64,000 nucleotides of DNA from Nitrospirota bacterium. Its GTDB lineage: Bacteria; Nitrospirota; Nitrospiria; Nitrospirales; UBA8639. A program made the translations under genes and the position numbers. The notes under the pieces were generated by a model. That model had not been told where the DNA came from. It worked only from the letters and a program-made list of their open reading frames with translations, and did not search any database. This document shows, in pieces, positions 63,165 through 64,000 of the stretch (its first letter is position 1; the number at the start of each line of letters is the position of its first letter). Location: the NCBI GenBank assembly GCA_003695915.1, contig RFGF01000088.1:1-64000 (forward strand), read 5' to 3'.

Positions 63165-64000
63165 TCAGGAGCATACCGACCGTCCTCCACGTCCAGGCAC
63201 GATATTTCCCAGAAGCACAGGATGACGAGCACCGGTCACTGCCGGGATATTGGCACACACGCCGTGCCAAGTTTGATACGCCAAGACCGCAAAGGCGAAG
63301 GCTTCAAATGCCTTGCAGGGGATCCCGTGCTGATCCATGGGTTGAACAGGTAAAGGATGCAAGGCCTGCGTTAATTCAGCCACCAGCGTTCCATTGAACA
63401 CCCCGCCGCCTCCGAGAATGACTTCGTGGATATCCGACGGGATCCAGCGGCGGGCTTCGGCAATGGAAATGGCGATAAACCGGCAGCAGGTGGCCAGAAG
63501 ATCGGCATCGGTGAGCGATCGTCGTCTGGCGCGACGAAGAATGGTTTGGATAAACGCCTGCCCAAATTGCTCGCGTCCTGTCGATTTAGGAGGCGATTGG
63601 GCAAAGAATGGGTGTGCAAGGAGATGTGCGAGTAATTTGGGATGCACCCGACCGCGTTGTGCGAGCCGTCCTCCTCGATCCATGTGCTGTGTGCCGTTCG
63701 ACAAGGCGGTCATCAGGCCGTCCAGCAGCATGTTGCACGGACCGGTGTCGAATGCCTGAATTTTGTCGAGCGATCTCGCGGCAGGAAGATACGTGAGATT
63801 CGCGATCCCGCCCAGGTTGACAACCATCCGGGCTCGAAAACGATGACGAAACTGGATCCAATGAACATAAGGCGTCAACGGGGCTCCCTCGCCGCCTGCT
63901 GCGAGATCGCGCGAGCGGAAATCGGAAATGGTCGTGATTCCTGTGCGTTCGGCGATGACGGCGGCATTGCCGAGTTGGAGCGTTGAACGAATTTTACCAA
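63165..64000 (-). CDS. anmK: anhydro-N-acetylmuramic acid kinase, C-terminal part
   Basis: Recycles cell-wall 1,6-anhydroMurNAc to MurNAc-6-phosphate. The reading frame runs off the right edge, so the N-terminus is missing. From the edge it reads LQLGNAAVIAERTGITTISD, RDLAAGGEGAPLTPYVHW, MVVNLGGIANLTYLPA, FDTGPCNMLLDGLM and later the GGGVFNGTLVAEL loop. The order and the LGGIANLT and DTGPCN motifs are specific to AnmK. The end GNIVPGRGG is conserved. Confidence 0.93.
   Translation of the reverse strand, partial: GKIRSTLQLGNAAVIAERTGITTISDFRSRDLAAGGEGAPLTPYVHWIQFRHRFRARMVVNLGGIANLTYLPAARSLDKIQAFDTGPCNMLLDGLMTALSNGTQHMDRGGRLAQRGRVHPKLLAHLLAHPFFAQSPPKSTGREQFGQAFIQTILRRARRRSLTDADLLATCCRFIAISIAEARRWIPSDIHEVILGGGGVFNGTLVAELTQALHPLPVQPMDQHGIPCKAFEAFAFAVLAYQTWHGVCANIPAVTGARHPVLLGNIVPGRGGRSVCS

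Overview
The window looks like a chromosomal segment of a Gram-negative, hopanoid-making autotroph-type bacterium. The best guess is a Nitrospira-like member of the Nitrospirota. This rests on the gene set (DHS-like enzyme with pyruvoyl arginine decarboxylase, HpnA with a CruF-like protein, PCP_red-domain proteins, LptE and LptM-like lipoproteins, FadL-type porin, c-type cytochrome). It is an inference; no rRNA or other taxonomic marker is present.

Layout. 1-2560 is an insertion-sequence graveyard on the minus strand: a decayed IS256/Mutator-type transposase running off the left edge, a small frameshifted gene, and a decayed IS3-type transposase. hemL (plus) follows. From 15051 down to 4806 runs a minus-strand arginine/lysine superoperon: argD, argF, argG, argH, a small lipoprotein, a B12-binding radical SAM protein, lysA, dapA, dapB. 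Upstream of it lie a fatty-acid desaturase, ahcY and metK, also on the minus strand; a clear terminator separates metK from ahcY. 19771-23894 holds the most unusual unit: a 700-aa protein with two UspA domains, a rubredoxin-type zinc ribbon and three PCP_red domains, then a SPASM radical SAM protein with a fourth PCP_red domain, then a four-helix CopD/HemJ-like membrane protein, all with overlapping stop and start codons.

der, a cytochrome c, an M20 peptidase, an M50 protease, an HTH plus metallo-beta-lactamase fusion and a macrodomain protein follow. 30195-33780 is an isoprenoid-lipid operon (polyprenyl synthase, hpnA, CruF-like protein, holin-4-like membrane protein). Next come a histidine kinase lacking its phospho-acceptor histidine, a small secreted protein with its own promoter and terminator, and a MidA-type methyltransferase. 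rpsT, then leuS-lptE-holA, uvrC and a VOC protein occupy 38286-45947; two paralogous small zinc-ribbon genes flank this block. 46114-49974 encodes a FadL porin and a membrane histidine kinase.

The right end carries a 28-codon Lys-rich gene, aroE-aroK-MEKHLA protein-glk-rpiA, an HtrA protease, tRNA-Glu(CTC), a polyamine-type set (DHS-like enzyme, DsbA-like protein, zinc ribbon, aldehyde dehydrogenase, pyruvoyl arginine decarboxylase), xth, two poorly known proteins, and the C-terminal part of anmK cut by the right edge.

How genes cooperate: argDFGH and dapAB/lysA make arginine and lysine; arginine can feed the decarboxylase and the DHS-like enzyme. metK and ahcY run the SAM cycle that serves the several radical SAM and methyltransferase proteins. 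No CRISPR array, rRNA, prophage or replication origin was seen.
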